Shown here in pieces: positions 32,201 to 38,592 of a stretch of 38,592 nt of DNA. The DNA comes from Priapulus caudatus (lineage: Eukaryota; Priapulida; Priapulimorpha; Priapulimorphida; Priapulidae), in the NCBI RefSeq assembly GCF_000485595.1, contig NW_014578503.1:15874-54465 (forward strand), written 5' to 3'. Positions within the stretch are counted from its first letter, which is position 1. Each line of letters begins with the position of its first letter. The position numbers and the translations under genes are program-made. Under the pieces are notes generated by a model, which made no database searches, was not told the DNA's origin, and saw nothing but the letters and a program-made list of their open reading frames with translations.

Positions 32201-33950
32201 TTTTGCGTACGTGGAGCCACCCTGAGTGATTCACACAGGGGGAGTTTATGATGCGTTCTTGGGGACTACGTACTTCCAATCTGGTTTTATCCGGAACACA
32301 AATCCTTTTTCTCAATCCCAAGCATTACGCTCCACAACAATAACGGCTCTGAAGCGTTTATATACCGAGTCTGTTTCAAATGATCGATGTGAAGAGCAGC
32401 AATTTATCCAACCGCCATTTCTGTTGACCTAGCTGTGACGCTAACCCGACCAGGCTGTGTGACTAACGTCAATATACACAGCCTGACATCCATCCATTGG
32501 AAAATCTTGTAGCTCTACAAAAACTACCGAACAATTACGTATATCTCAAATAAAATGATCATCTAAGCATTTCTGCCTTGTTTAGTATTAAGTATAACCT
32601 TCATCTTATAGTATTCAAGCGTCGTTATTAAAACTAATACCTTAGTTCGCTGTGCACAGTGTAAATTTCAAGAGCCGAACCGAAATTTACTTTCACCGCC
32701 AAGTTTCCACTACGCATGCGTTTCGAATCTTTCGATCGGAACGCGGAAAACCCGAAATGACATAACATACCATAGCGTTACAACTCGCGTTGGCGCGAGC
32801 ATAAATAAGCATCATATACTCGTATATATAAATATTAAAACATTGAAAACCAGGAAACATCAATCTACAAGTTACAACAACTTAATAATTATCATTGCGA
32901 AGATATGTACTTTCCTTGTGTTTAGGCCTACGCACTGTGAAAATCAGGTCCATTGCCGATTTTACTATTTTTAGTCGCACCAAACATGGCGGCTTTCTTG
33001 TTGTGTTCATCCAATTAATCTCAGAAAATACGGCATAACTAGATAAATAAGTAGCGCCCAGTTACCGCGAGCAAGCCAGAGGTTTATAGATTTGTCTGAG
33101 CTATTACATGTGACGCTAGTTGTGTCGATGGTTGGATACCGAGCCAACTACAAGGTTTTATGGGCAAGAATTTGAAACGGTATTCTAACCCTAGCAATAC
33201 CGTTTCTTGGAGCTAGCTGTGACGCAAGCTTTCCCAATGCGCATAGCACTCAGCTAACTTGGGTTTCAAGAGTAAATGGATCACGGGATGCCCGAGAAAA
33301 GTTCGCCGTGCAGATATAGATGTGACGCGTCATTTGCTCTTGGCGGTTGGATAAATAGCCGCTCTTCAGATCGATCTTTTGAAACACTACAGTACAGTAT
33401 ATAAACGCTTCAGTCTTGAGAGCCGTTATTGTGGTGGTGCAATTGTCGGGATTGAGAAAAAAGATTCATCATATTCAGCTAGGATAAAATCAGATTGGAA
33501 GTACGTTGTCCCCAAGAACACATCACAACTCCCCTGTGTGAATCACTCAGGGCGGCTCCACGCAAAAACGGTGTTGGCGTTCGGCTGTAACCCTACTCTT
33601 GAGTCTTGTTGGGTTTATACATGTATCTATTCTAATTTCTATGCTAATACTAGTAATACTATTAGAATACTAATACTAGTATAGTATTAGTAATACTAGT
33701 AATACTACTATTACTAGTTATACTTTATACTTATAGTCTACCAGTAGTACCACGATAGACTTAGGACTAGTGACTTGTTAATGCTTAAAACCATATTTAC
33801 CGTAGTGAAAATATCATAGTCTTCGAGTACTTCAAGTCCAGCTAAATCTCCAAACTCTTCATTGTCATCCCAATGATCTAATTTCACTGATTTCCATTCA
33901 CCACGTGTTTGTACTCGTGCTTTAACTTTCTCCTTCTTTTTGGATGCCAT
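16976..33950 (-). CDS. DDX24: DDX24 ATP-dependent DEAD-box RNA helicase (whole gene, about 15 exons)
   Basis: Joining fifteen exons with GT..AG borders gives about 863 codons, close to vertebrate DDX24. Order of motifs: Lys-rich N-terminus (residues 1-227), [14 protein letters not shown] and the Q motif (about 232-265), AETGSGKT split by an intron (277-284), an acidic insert between motifs I and Ia that is typical of DDX24, PTRELAVQ (413), TPGR (462), VDEAD (488-492), SAT (526-528), LVFANS (about 610), ATDVAARG (about 661), HRSGRTAR (about 692) and a basic C-terminus. In vertebrates the protein is nucleolar and acts in ribosomal RNA processing; the role here is inferred from that. All exon phases agree except the last junction. 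Introns carry several transposons, one nearly 5 kb. The start ATG at 33950 opens MASKKKEK, followed by the GEWKSVKLD block that matches the family N-terminus. Confidence 0.9.
17228..18272. other. Last DDX24 intron, no further gene
   Basis: Contains a G-run near 17572-17583 and a stretch (about 17290-17470) whose wording (GGTCCTCAACCCC.., GTGGGTCACC on the minus strand) resembles hAT/Charlie-type repeats. The open frames here have no recognisable product. Confidence 0.4.
18273..18501 (-). CDS. DDX24: DDX24 exon 14 (C-terminal region)
   Basis: The exon begins TTGTACAG|TCGAGG in phase 1 and codes [39 protein letters not shown], matching the region after motif VI in DDX24. The chosen donor is CAAGT|GTGAGT at 18272, the best consensus, but it leaves phase 2 and does not fit exon 15; reading on gives TGA at 18269. 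The 3' border is therefore uncertain. Confidence 0.8.
18900..19240 (+). repeat. Dispersed-repeat-like sequence and short tandem repeat
   Basis: A 24-base unit (GTGGCTGG(G)CAGTTATGTATGAA) is present twice at about 18916-18962. The segment 19000-19236 ends with (ACAG)n followed by GGGTGATTCCAGTATACC and GCGGGGGTATAAA, which I recall from many invertebrate genomes as a common dispersed repeat. The family is not assigned. Confidence 0.45.
19276..24269. mobile_element. Giant foldback-type element in a DDX24 intron with 6-bp target duplication
   Basis: The element 19282-24263 (4,982 bp) begins TATGGTGGCCGAGGGCTGCC and ends with the exact inverse, GGCAGCCCTCGGCCACCATA. The inverted match continues through ACTACAATTTTACCTCTGAA into long AAAATC (left, 19340-19590) and GATTTT (right, 23895-24200) tandem arrays. 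Inside these are a polypyrimidine block (19615-20970), a short unique centre with a 25-N gap, a polypurine block (21540-23385) and a second pyrimidine block (23390-23885). ATGGTG stands directly outside both ends (19276-19281, 24264-24269). No transposase is seen. Long terminal repeats made of tandem arrays are typical of Foldback-like elements; the superfamily is inference. Confidence 0.75.
24497..24614 (-). CDS. DDX24: DDX24 exon 13 (motif VI)
   Basis: The exon runs from TTTGCAG|AGCTAC to AATAGAG|GTCAGT; phase 0 in, phase 1 out. It codes [19 protein letters not shown]; the arginines of HRSGRTAR are the ATP-contacting motif VI. It is followed by a 6-kb intron holding the foldback element. 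Confidence 0.92.
24731..24787. mobile_element. Micro-hairpin insertion 2 with exact 7-bp flanking repeat
   Basis: The 43-bp core 24738-24780 has perfect 17-bp arms (CAGGGGTTAATAATGAC / GTCATTATTAACCCCTG) around a 9-base loop. ATGATAT stands on both sides (24731-24737 and 24781-24787). It lies in the DDX24 intron between exons 12 and 13. Confidence 0.7.
25045..25148 (-). CDS. DDX24: DDX24 exon 12 (motif V)
   Basis: The exon runs from TTTTTAG|AGGATG to TCTGAG|GTGAGC; phase 1 in, phase 0 out. It codes [20 protein letters not shown], containing motif V, then [10 protein letters not shown]. Confidence 0.92.
25451..25628 (-). CDS. DDX24: DDX24 exon 11 (motif IV)
   Basis: The exon runs from CTTGCAG|GACATG to TTTCAGA|GTAAGC; phase 0 in, phase 1 out. 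It codes [30 protein letters not shown] and [12 protein letters not shown], the start of the second RecA-like domain. The 2.6-kb intron before it contains both hAT elements. Confidence 0.92.
25783..27556. mobile_element. Non-autonomous hAT element
   Basis: The core 25791-27548 starts CAGGGCTTGAAACTAAC and ends GTTAGTTTCAAGCCCTG, a perfect 17-bp inverted repeat of hAT type. It is flanked by TATATATA on both sides (the target lies in a TA microsatellite, so the duplication is less telling). The 1.76-kb interior has no transposase frame. Confidence 0.85.
27700..28158. mobile_element. hAT-type MITE with exact 8-bp target duplication
   Basis: The core 27708-28150 (443 bp) begins TAGGGCTGTAACGAT and ends ATCGTTACAGACCTA, inverted copies with one mismatch; further inside, TCGATTCGATCC-type blocks are also inverted. 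ATTACAGC stands on both sides (27700-27707, 28151-28158), the 8 bp expected of hAT. Micro-hairpin 3 is nested in it. Confidence 0.88.
27959..28005. mobile_element. Micro-hairpin insertion 3 with exact 7-bp flanking repeat
   Basis: The 33-bp core 27966-27998 has perfect 16-bp arms (CAGAGCATATAAATCA / TGATTTATATGCTCTG) with a single-base centre. GTAACAC flanks it on both sides (27959-27965, 27999-28005). It sits within the hAT MITE, so it was inserted later than that element. Confidence 0.72.
28251..28369 (-). CDS. DDX24: DDX24 exon 10 (inter-domain segment)
   Basis: The exon runs from CATTCAG|AGCATC to GAGAAG|GTTGGT; phase 1 in, phase 0 out. It codes [19 protein letters not shown] and [12 protein letters not shown], matching the KVIDL region between the two RecA-like domains of DDX24. 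Confidence 0.85.
28740..28867 (-). CDS. DDX24: DDX24 exon 9 (motif III)
   Basis: The exon runs from TTTTCAG|AAACGA to AAGCTGG|GTGTGT; phase 2 in, phase 1 out. It codes [19 protein letters not shown], with SAT as motif III, then a Lys-rich linker. Confidence 0.9.
29139..29257 (-). CDS. DDX24: DDX24 exon 8 (DEAD motif)
   Basis: The exon runs from TTTCTCAG|GGAACT to AATGA|GTGAGT; phase 0 in, phase 2 out. It codes [19 protein letters not shown], the Walker B DEAD box (DEAD at about residues 489-492). Confidence 0.92.
29622..29732 (-). CDS. DDX24: DDX24 exon 7 (motif Ib)
   Basis: The exon runs from TTATGAAG|GTGGCT to CGACAG|GTATTT, 37 codons. It codes [13 protein letters not shown] and [20 protein letters not shown] is motif Ib. 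Confidence 0.9.
30134..30370 (-). CDS. DDX24: DDX24 exon 6 (motif Ia)
   Basis: The exon runs from TCCTAAG|GTTGAT to ATCAAA|GTGAGA, 79 codons, phase 0. It codes the end of the insert and [20 protein letters not shown], which contains motif Ia. Confidence 0.9.
30519..30749 (-). CDS. DDX24: DDX24 exon 5 (motif I and acidic insert)
   Basis: The exon runs from CCTGCAG|GGAAGT to CTGGAG|GTGTGG, 77 codons, phase 0. It opens with [17 protein letters not shown], completing motif I, and continues with an insert rich in Glu and Ser ([18 protein letters not shown]). A long insert at this point distinguishes DDX24 from other DEAD-box helicases. Confidence 0.9.
30971..31125 (-). CDS. DDX24: DDX24 exon 4 (Q motif)
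   Basis: The exon runs from GTTTCAG|AATGTGAC to GAAACG|GTAGAG. It codes [20 protein letters not shown], the [18 protein letters not shown]-motif region and DIVGAAET, the first half of the Walker A loop. Phase 1 in, phase 0 out. Confidence 0.9.
31296..31667 (-). CDS. DDX24: DDX24 exon 3
   Basis: The exon runs from GATGGCAG|TTCCAG to CAATCAAG|GTATTC, 372 bases, phase 1 in and phase 1 out. It codes [19 protein letters not shown] followed by more basic and Ser-rich sequence: the disordered Lys-rich N-terminal region before the helicase core. Confidence 0.75.
31802..31843. repeat. AT-rich hairpin in DDX24 intron 2
   Basis: TTTTTAAATAATGA (31802-31815) and TCATTATTTAAAAA (31830-31843) are perfect inverted copies. 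No flanking direct repeat is visible, unlike the micro-hairpin insertions. Confidence 0.5.
31920..32079 (-). CDS. DDX24: DDX24 exon 2
   Basis: The exon runs from TTTTCCAG|AGTAAAAAG to AAAGG|GTATTA; phase 0 in, phase 1 out. It codes a Lys-rich, low-complexity segment ([19 protein letters not shown]..) that probably contains a nuclear localisation signal. Sequence is not conserved enough to assign alone; it fits by phase and composition. Confidence 0.7.
32152..33628. mobile_element. 1.5-kb inverted-repeat element in DDX24 intron 1
   Basis: The left arm (about 32152-32432) recurs inverted at about 33340-33628; shared blocks include CGCCAACACCGTTTTTGCGT, CCTGAGTGATTCACACAGGG and ATTTATCCAACCGCC. 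Arms are about 280 bases and roughly 80 percent alike by eye. The interior (32433-33339) has no transposase and includes a small hairpin GAAACGGTATT/AATACCGTTTC (33175-33207). No clear target duplication. Confidence 0.65.
33636..33726. repeat. ACTAGTAAT-type palindromic tract
   Basis: Repeated TACTAGTAATAC words in both orientations form a low-complexity, self-complementary block next to the inverted-repeat element. Confidence 0.5.
33801..33950 (-). CDS. DDX24: DDX24 exon 1
   Basis: Fifty codons from the start ATG to CACTACG|GTAAAT, phase 0. It codes a basic start ([17 protein letters not shown]), then WKSVKLD and an acidic stretch with [11 protein letters not shown], corresponding to the short conserved N-terminal block of DDX24 proteins. 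Confidence 0.85.
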
Positions 33951-36040
33951 TATTATTTACTTCCCGATGGCGACATCTGCCGGCGGTATAGTAAAACACA
34001 AACAGCAGTGAATAATAATAATATATGCACGTTAAATATTTCTGTATGTTCCAATGGATCAAAATTTAGAAAATATCATAGCTATTGTATCTCTGGTATA
34101 TATAGGAATATATTGCTAATTAAAACGTAAAACTAGATATGAATGCTCACTGTATGTAGTGTTCTTATGTTTGCGCTCTGAAACCAAAATATTGTTGTCG
34201 GAACGTGCACGTGCATGGTGTATATTTCATTGCAATTTAGTCTCAAAATTGATTAGAATATTTTAGTTAATACTACAACATTAATAAGCGGAACTTCCGA
34301 CCGTGTATTTATAGTCCATACTTTGACATACCTGCTGTGGATATTCCACGGCTGCGAGCGCACAGACCGACGGGAGAAGGAAGGACTAAGCCTTATACTA
34401 TAGGCGCAAGCCTCCTAAGCCAAGGTGCACAGGTGAGATAGTACACTGACACACTACACATGATTGTCATGTCTTTTGACATATGACATTGTTATTATTA
34501 ATTCGTATGTTATCTATTATTTATGTTAGTATGTTATTAGCCCGACGAGGCTGTGTGACTGATTGTCTATACAAATGATACAAAGTATCAATATACCGGT
34601 ACAATATACAAATATACAATTGTAATACTAATACAAAGTGATTAGCAAGACCGTTTCTTGGAGCTAGTAATACTAATAGTAGTATATGTTATGTAAACTG
34701 GACTTGCGCCTACAGCTGCTTTTAAATTGTTATAATAATTATATATTGGTAAAACGTAAACAATACGCTGAACCACAATTAATTAATAATTATACGCATA
34801 ATTATAACCCAACCCTACCCCTAACCTAATCTTTATCTTGAGTATGTCATTAAAATCGAGTTCCTGCAGTAGGCTTCAACCAAAAGTAGTTAACCAGTTT
34901 GTGATCTGCTTTATTTAAATTGTCCCATATTTATGTGTTCTAGCAAGCAGTTGCTTTCCTAGCTCCTTCACTGATGATTTCATGTCATGGGTTGGGTCAG
35001 GTTTTCTAGTCCTGTCCAGATTTTAGTGTTGCTGACTTTGATAAGAAGTGGCTGATTCATCCGCTGTTTGAACGATCAGTGGGGATATCTTTTTTGTCCT
35101 GTTCTTCCCCATAGCTCACGGTTGGTATTATTTATATAGTTCATGTTACACAGTTGATATAATTTTGTCAGGCCATCTGGTACATGAGGTTTTCCTTAGT
35201 CAGGCATTGATGAAGTATTACATTTCATTTTGAATTGATTCGCTCCGAACCATGCAGCTGTACGACTTGACTTGGGAGCTAAAGATTCTGAGCATTGTCA
35301 ATTGTTTTCACTTTCTGCTGTGTTCCAAATGTATTTCGTTGTAATGAAGTGTGCTCGTAGTGTTTCAGTTTCTGACCTGTCTGCCACAATCGTGTCTCTA
35401 CTTCTTTGCTTGTGTGTGACGTAACTTTCCATACGAATAATATTCAATATATATATATAATAATGATAAACAAAAATCATGCATGCTATATAATTTCGTT
35501 GTCATATCAAATTTACCGAGCGGTCATAGAGCTTGCATCTGTCATGCATATGAAAAAAAGCAGTATATGTACAGTTTGTATTGTTGGTGCAAGTAGTAGT
35601 CATAGTAATAATAGTAGAGCTAGCAGTAGCAATATGCAGTATGACTGCTTTTGATTGAGAACTACACCGAACAAATGAATTTAACATTCTGAACAACTGA
35701 AATTTTGGTAAAATTAAACATTATAGTGTGACATGAGGCTGAGTTCATAACAACTGATTGTTATGGTTTGCCAGCGTGTCAGAAAACGTGCTTCTGTTAA
35801 AGCTGACGTATAAAAGTCAAGATCTTCCAAGTCAATAAGTTAAGTTGAATATACCGAGCTTTGTGTCTCGGTGTGTACCTGTCTCGGTCTACTTTAGTCG
35901 GTGCTTGCACACGGTCACGGTTCACATTCCACCTGACTGACTTCTGTATACTGCACACCAGAAAGGCGATGTTGACCAGAAAGAAACCACTGAGGCACTG
36001 ACCCACCAGAAAGTGTGACTAGGCGATGTTGAGATGTGTA
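33951..36040. other. Upstream flank of DDX24, no gene recognised
   Basis: No TATA box is evident near the DDX24 start. Two pieces (34537-34563 and 34645-34668, GACCGTTTCTTGGAGCTAG) resemble the interior of the inverted-repeat element at 32.4 and 33.2 kb. The + strand words CACAG|GTGAGA at 34433 could be a non-coding first exon border; nothing else supports that. Short open frames look random. Confidence 0.45.
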
Positions 36041-36041
36041 G

Positions 36042-36098
36042 ATGTAATCAAGAGCGTATAATTAAGAAGGTACCTTCTTTATACGCTCTTGATGTAAT
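36042..36098. mobile_element. Micro-hairpin insertion 4 with exact 7-bp flanking repeat
   Basis: The 43-bp core 36049-36091 starts CAAGAGCGTATAA and ends TTATACGCTCTTG, with an inner palindrome AGAAGGTACCTTCT. ATGTAAT stands on both sides (36042-36048, 36092-36098). The ends are the same as those of hairpin 1 at 3860. Confidence 0.72.
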
Positions 36099-37056
36099 AT
36101 ATATACCGGTTGTAATATATCCTCGGTCCTTGCGTCTCCTGGAACGCTCACTTATACTAGGCGGGGGCTTATATACAGTAACACCGTGTAGTTGACCTTC
36201 AGCCCTAATTAACGCATCTGCAGATACAGATTAGGTGTAAATATGTAAACACAGAGCGAATGCGCTTGTGTGATGGATTGTTCTGCTTTCCTGGCACGTT
36301 CTGTCATGTGGCGGCAGATATTCGCTGCCGATCATGATTCTTTGAGCATCGCGAAATTGAGTTCCGCTGGAGGTATTTTTTTCTCCATTTTCTCTCCCGT
36401 GATGAAAATTGGATGTTGCCAGACCGCGAAATTGAGTTAGGTTGAATTACCATGTTTTAAAAAACAAACTCACTCACAGTGTCGGGGGACCCTCTACCCT
36501 GAAGTGCGCGGCCGATTGTCAGAAGGGGTTGACTCTATTAATGCAAAGGACACTGTTTCGGGTCTGGTGGCGTGCAATTTTCTAGACTAGTCTTGTAACA
36601 GTATCTTCGCCTTACGCGTAGTACTGCCCGACATTATATTGTTCTACTATTCAGTACTATACTACACTATACTATACTATAGTAGTTATATACTAGTCAG
36701 TTGGAAATTGTATATAGGCTAGTCATTTACGGATACACATATAGAAACAATATTATTGTTCTTGCTGATTTTTTTTATTTCTAACAATATTTAGTCACGA
36801 TGTAAGTTCTCACGTTATATGCTCGGCTGTACGCCTGTGTAATATGGTATTTCATACGAAATATGATGCACGGAGCCGCGTGTTCGCCTATGTTCGTTCA
36901 CAATTTCAAAATTATGCGCGTAAACGTCGACAGTAGGTGAACGGCAAGCAGTGAGTGTAACCGCTGCTTTTATTGTCACCTAGACCGAGCTGTATTTAAA
37001 TCCAGGCATGTGTTAATCTACGCTTACAGTACGAGCGAGGACTAGTCGTGCGTAAC

Positions 37057-37186
37057 CACGCGCGCACACACACGCACGCACGCACGCACGCGCGCGCGCA
37101 GCGCGCGCGCACACACAGCGCGCACAACGCGCACTCACACACACAACACACACACACACAACGCACACACACACCCACACACACCT
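37057..37186. repeat. CA/CG alternating purine-pyrimidine microsatellite
   Basis: About 130 bases of CACA, CGCACG and GCGCGC units. Alternating CG/CA tracts can adopt Z-DNA. The open frames here are artefacts of the repeat. Confidence 0.85.
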
Positions 37187-37760
37187 ACCGGCGGTGGCGC
37201 ACACACGGCTGCCTCCATTTGTCATCGTTTATCGGAGTTTATTCCTACAATGTTCTGCTTAATTATTGAATGTCGCCCGTGAATAATTAAAAGGCGGGAG
37301 CGCAAGCGTTCGGCGCATAGTCGCCCGCTAATGATCGCACGTGTACGAGCCTGCGGCGTACGCGCCTGTCAGGTTATACGCTCGCAAATGTTTACACACG
37401 TCCAAAATACTGGTCGATGCCGTGTATTACACAGTCAGTAACGCGTGATATGCATTGAGAATGCGACTTAACAGCTGAACTGGTGACTGGTGACTGTGGG
37501 AACACGAACCCGTGACGAGTGTAGAGGTCTAGCTCACTGAACACAAGCGCGCTGATTTTTATAGCGAGACGGTGCGAAGTACGTGGTTTACTGGGTCTAT
37601 CCGATCTCGGGGGGGGGGGTTCCTTGCGGGAATTGTAGGTGGGTCAAGATAGATCGCGGATACCAGAGAAGCGTCGCCGGAGAGTGTTGAGAGGTTGAGA
37701 GGTGATTTATTCACACCGCTATATGTTTCTGTATCGATGATTCAGTACTTGATCGATAGT
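37187..37760. other. Intergenic, no gene recognised
   Basis: Includes a G-run at about 37610-37619. No coding or RNA feature could be supported. Confidence 0.4.
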
Positions 37761-37766
37761 AAGAGC

Positions 37767-37818
37767 ATAGTATCAGAAGTAGATAATAGGGAACCCTATT
37801 ATCTACTTCTGATAGTAT
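37767..37818. mobile_element. Micro-hairpin insertion 5 with exact 7-bp flanking repeat
   Basis: The 38-bp core 37774-37811 has perfect 18-bp arms (CAGAAGTAGATAATAGGG / CCCTATTATCTACTTCTG) around a 2-base loop. ATAGTAT stands on both sides (37767-37773, 37812-37818). Confidence 0.7.
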
Positions 37819-38367
37819 GCTGTACGTTGAGATCAGTGTTGTCTAAAGACATATGACAATGACTCATTGCTAGGGTTAGAGGTAAGGTCACGTGCAACCC
37901 GTCGTAACTCCGTCGTGTGACGCACGCCTGTTTTGCGTTTGCGCATGTGACGTAGCAGGAGCTAGCGGCTATATCTATGACTTATCACGTCGCGTGCGTG
38001 CGTGAGCGCACCGCACCGGATTTTCCTAATCGCGTTTTCTCCGCGAAAGAATTTCGAAGAAAATCACGCAAAACACATCTCGTGTGGACGATGTCAATCA
38101 GCTTATTTCTGCGTTTCTCTGATCGCTGGGCGAAGCTTGCAGCTGCAAGCTTCCCAACTCTGTGCATATCGATCCTGCTTCGCCAGGCAGGGTTTGTGGG
38201 GGGCAGGTGACGGCTTACAAGGTGGACACCGAGACCAGGGTTGGTGAACGAATCAGGTGATAGGCCGCGAATTTGCTGAAATGTAAAGTAAATGACTTTG
38301 ATGTTCCACCATTCCGCGGTATAACCCTGTTGGTTCTGGCAGTGTTTGTGAGTACGATTGCACGCGC

Positions 38368-38370
<3 letters not shown>

Positions 38371-38425
<55 letters not shown>

Positions 38426-38592
38426 GTGGTGTGTGGTGTGTGTGCGTGCGTTGCGCGTGTGTGTGTGTTTGTGTGTTTGTGTGTGTGTGTGTGTGCGTGC
38501 GTGGGTGCGTGTGTGCGTGCGTGCGTGCGTGCGTGTATGCGTGCGTGCGTGCATGTATGCGTGCGTACGTGCGTCGTGTGTGTGGTGTGCGT
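38371..38592. repeat. GT-rich microsatellite
   Basis: (GT)n with GTGC and GTTT variants runs to the window end. The long minus-strand frame through it codes only His/Thr repeats and is not a gene. Confidence 0.9.

Noticed and set aside
37048-37269. Repeat region as a CRISPR-like or coding array
   Set aside because: Simple CA/CG microsatellite without spacers.
38123-38148. Palindrome GAAGCTTGCAGCTGCAAGCTTC as a micro-hairpin insertion
   Set aside because: No flanking direct repeat; a 22-base palindrome without a loop.
37985-38554. 189-codon minus-strand frame with His/Thr repeat start
   Set aside because: The first third is the GT microsatellite. The remainder (RGLSPDSFTNPG.. onward) has no recognised family and no splice context; possibly transposon debris.

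Overview
This is intron-rich animal DNA, not bacterial. Split genes with GT..AG introns, hAT-type transposons, microsatellites, telomere-like TTAGGG repeats and runs of N (25 N at 21242-21266, single N at 6313 and 10564) point to a draft assembly of an invertebrate metazoan. The species cannot be named from the sequence alone.

Layout. 1-2060: decayed copy 1 of a multicopy repeat unit. 2276-2467: a small inverted-repeat element. 2873-3748: three + strand exons of a prominin-like membrane protein. 3979-9493: two more copies (2 and 3) of the repeat unit, which carries a broken gene for a large uncharacterised protein with a nuclease-like segment and a Cys-rich tail. 9494-10090: a TA-flanked long-TIR element. 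11001-11691 and 15563-15919: exons of an SDR/17-beta-hydroxysteroid dehydrogenase gene in the wrong order, plus a duplicated flank (10565-13447 versus 16110-17227). 16976-33950, minus strand: a nearly complete DDX24 DEAD-box RNA helicase gene of about 15 exons and 863 codons, with all helicase motifs. Its introns hold a 5-kb foldback element (19282-24263), two hAT elements (25791-27548, 27708-28150) and a 1.5-kb inverted-repeat element (32152-33628). 33951-38592: no recognisable gene; repeats, hairpins and CA/GT microsatellites.

The most unusual signal is a set of five tiny (33-55 bp) hairpins at 3860, 24738, 27966, 36049 and 37774. Each begins with C, ends with G and is flanked by a 7-bp direct repeat (four exact, one 6 of 7). 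They look like minimal palindromic mobile insertions with 7-bp target duplications, and two of them share the same ends. A second strong result is that replacing 16110-17227 with the longer duplicate 10565-13447 would put the dehydrogenase exons in the right order and splice phase, tail to tail with DDX24. The present order is therefore probably an assembly artefact or an allelic deletion.
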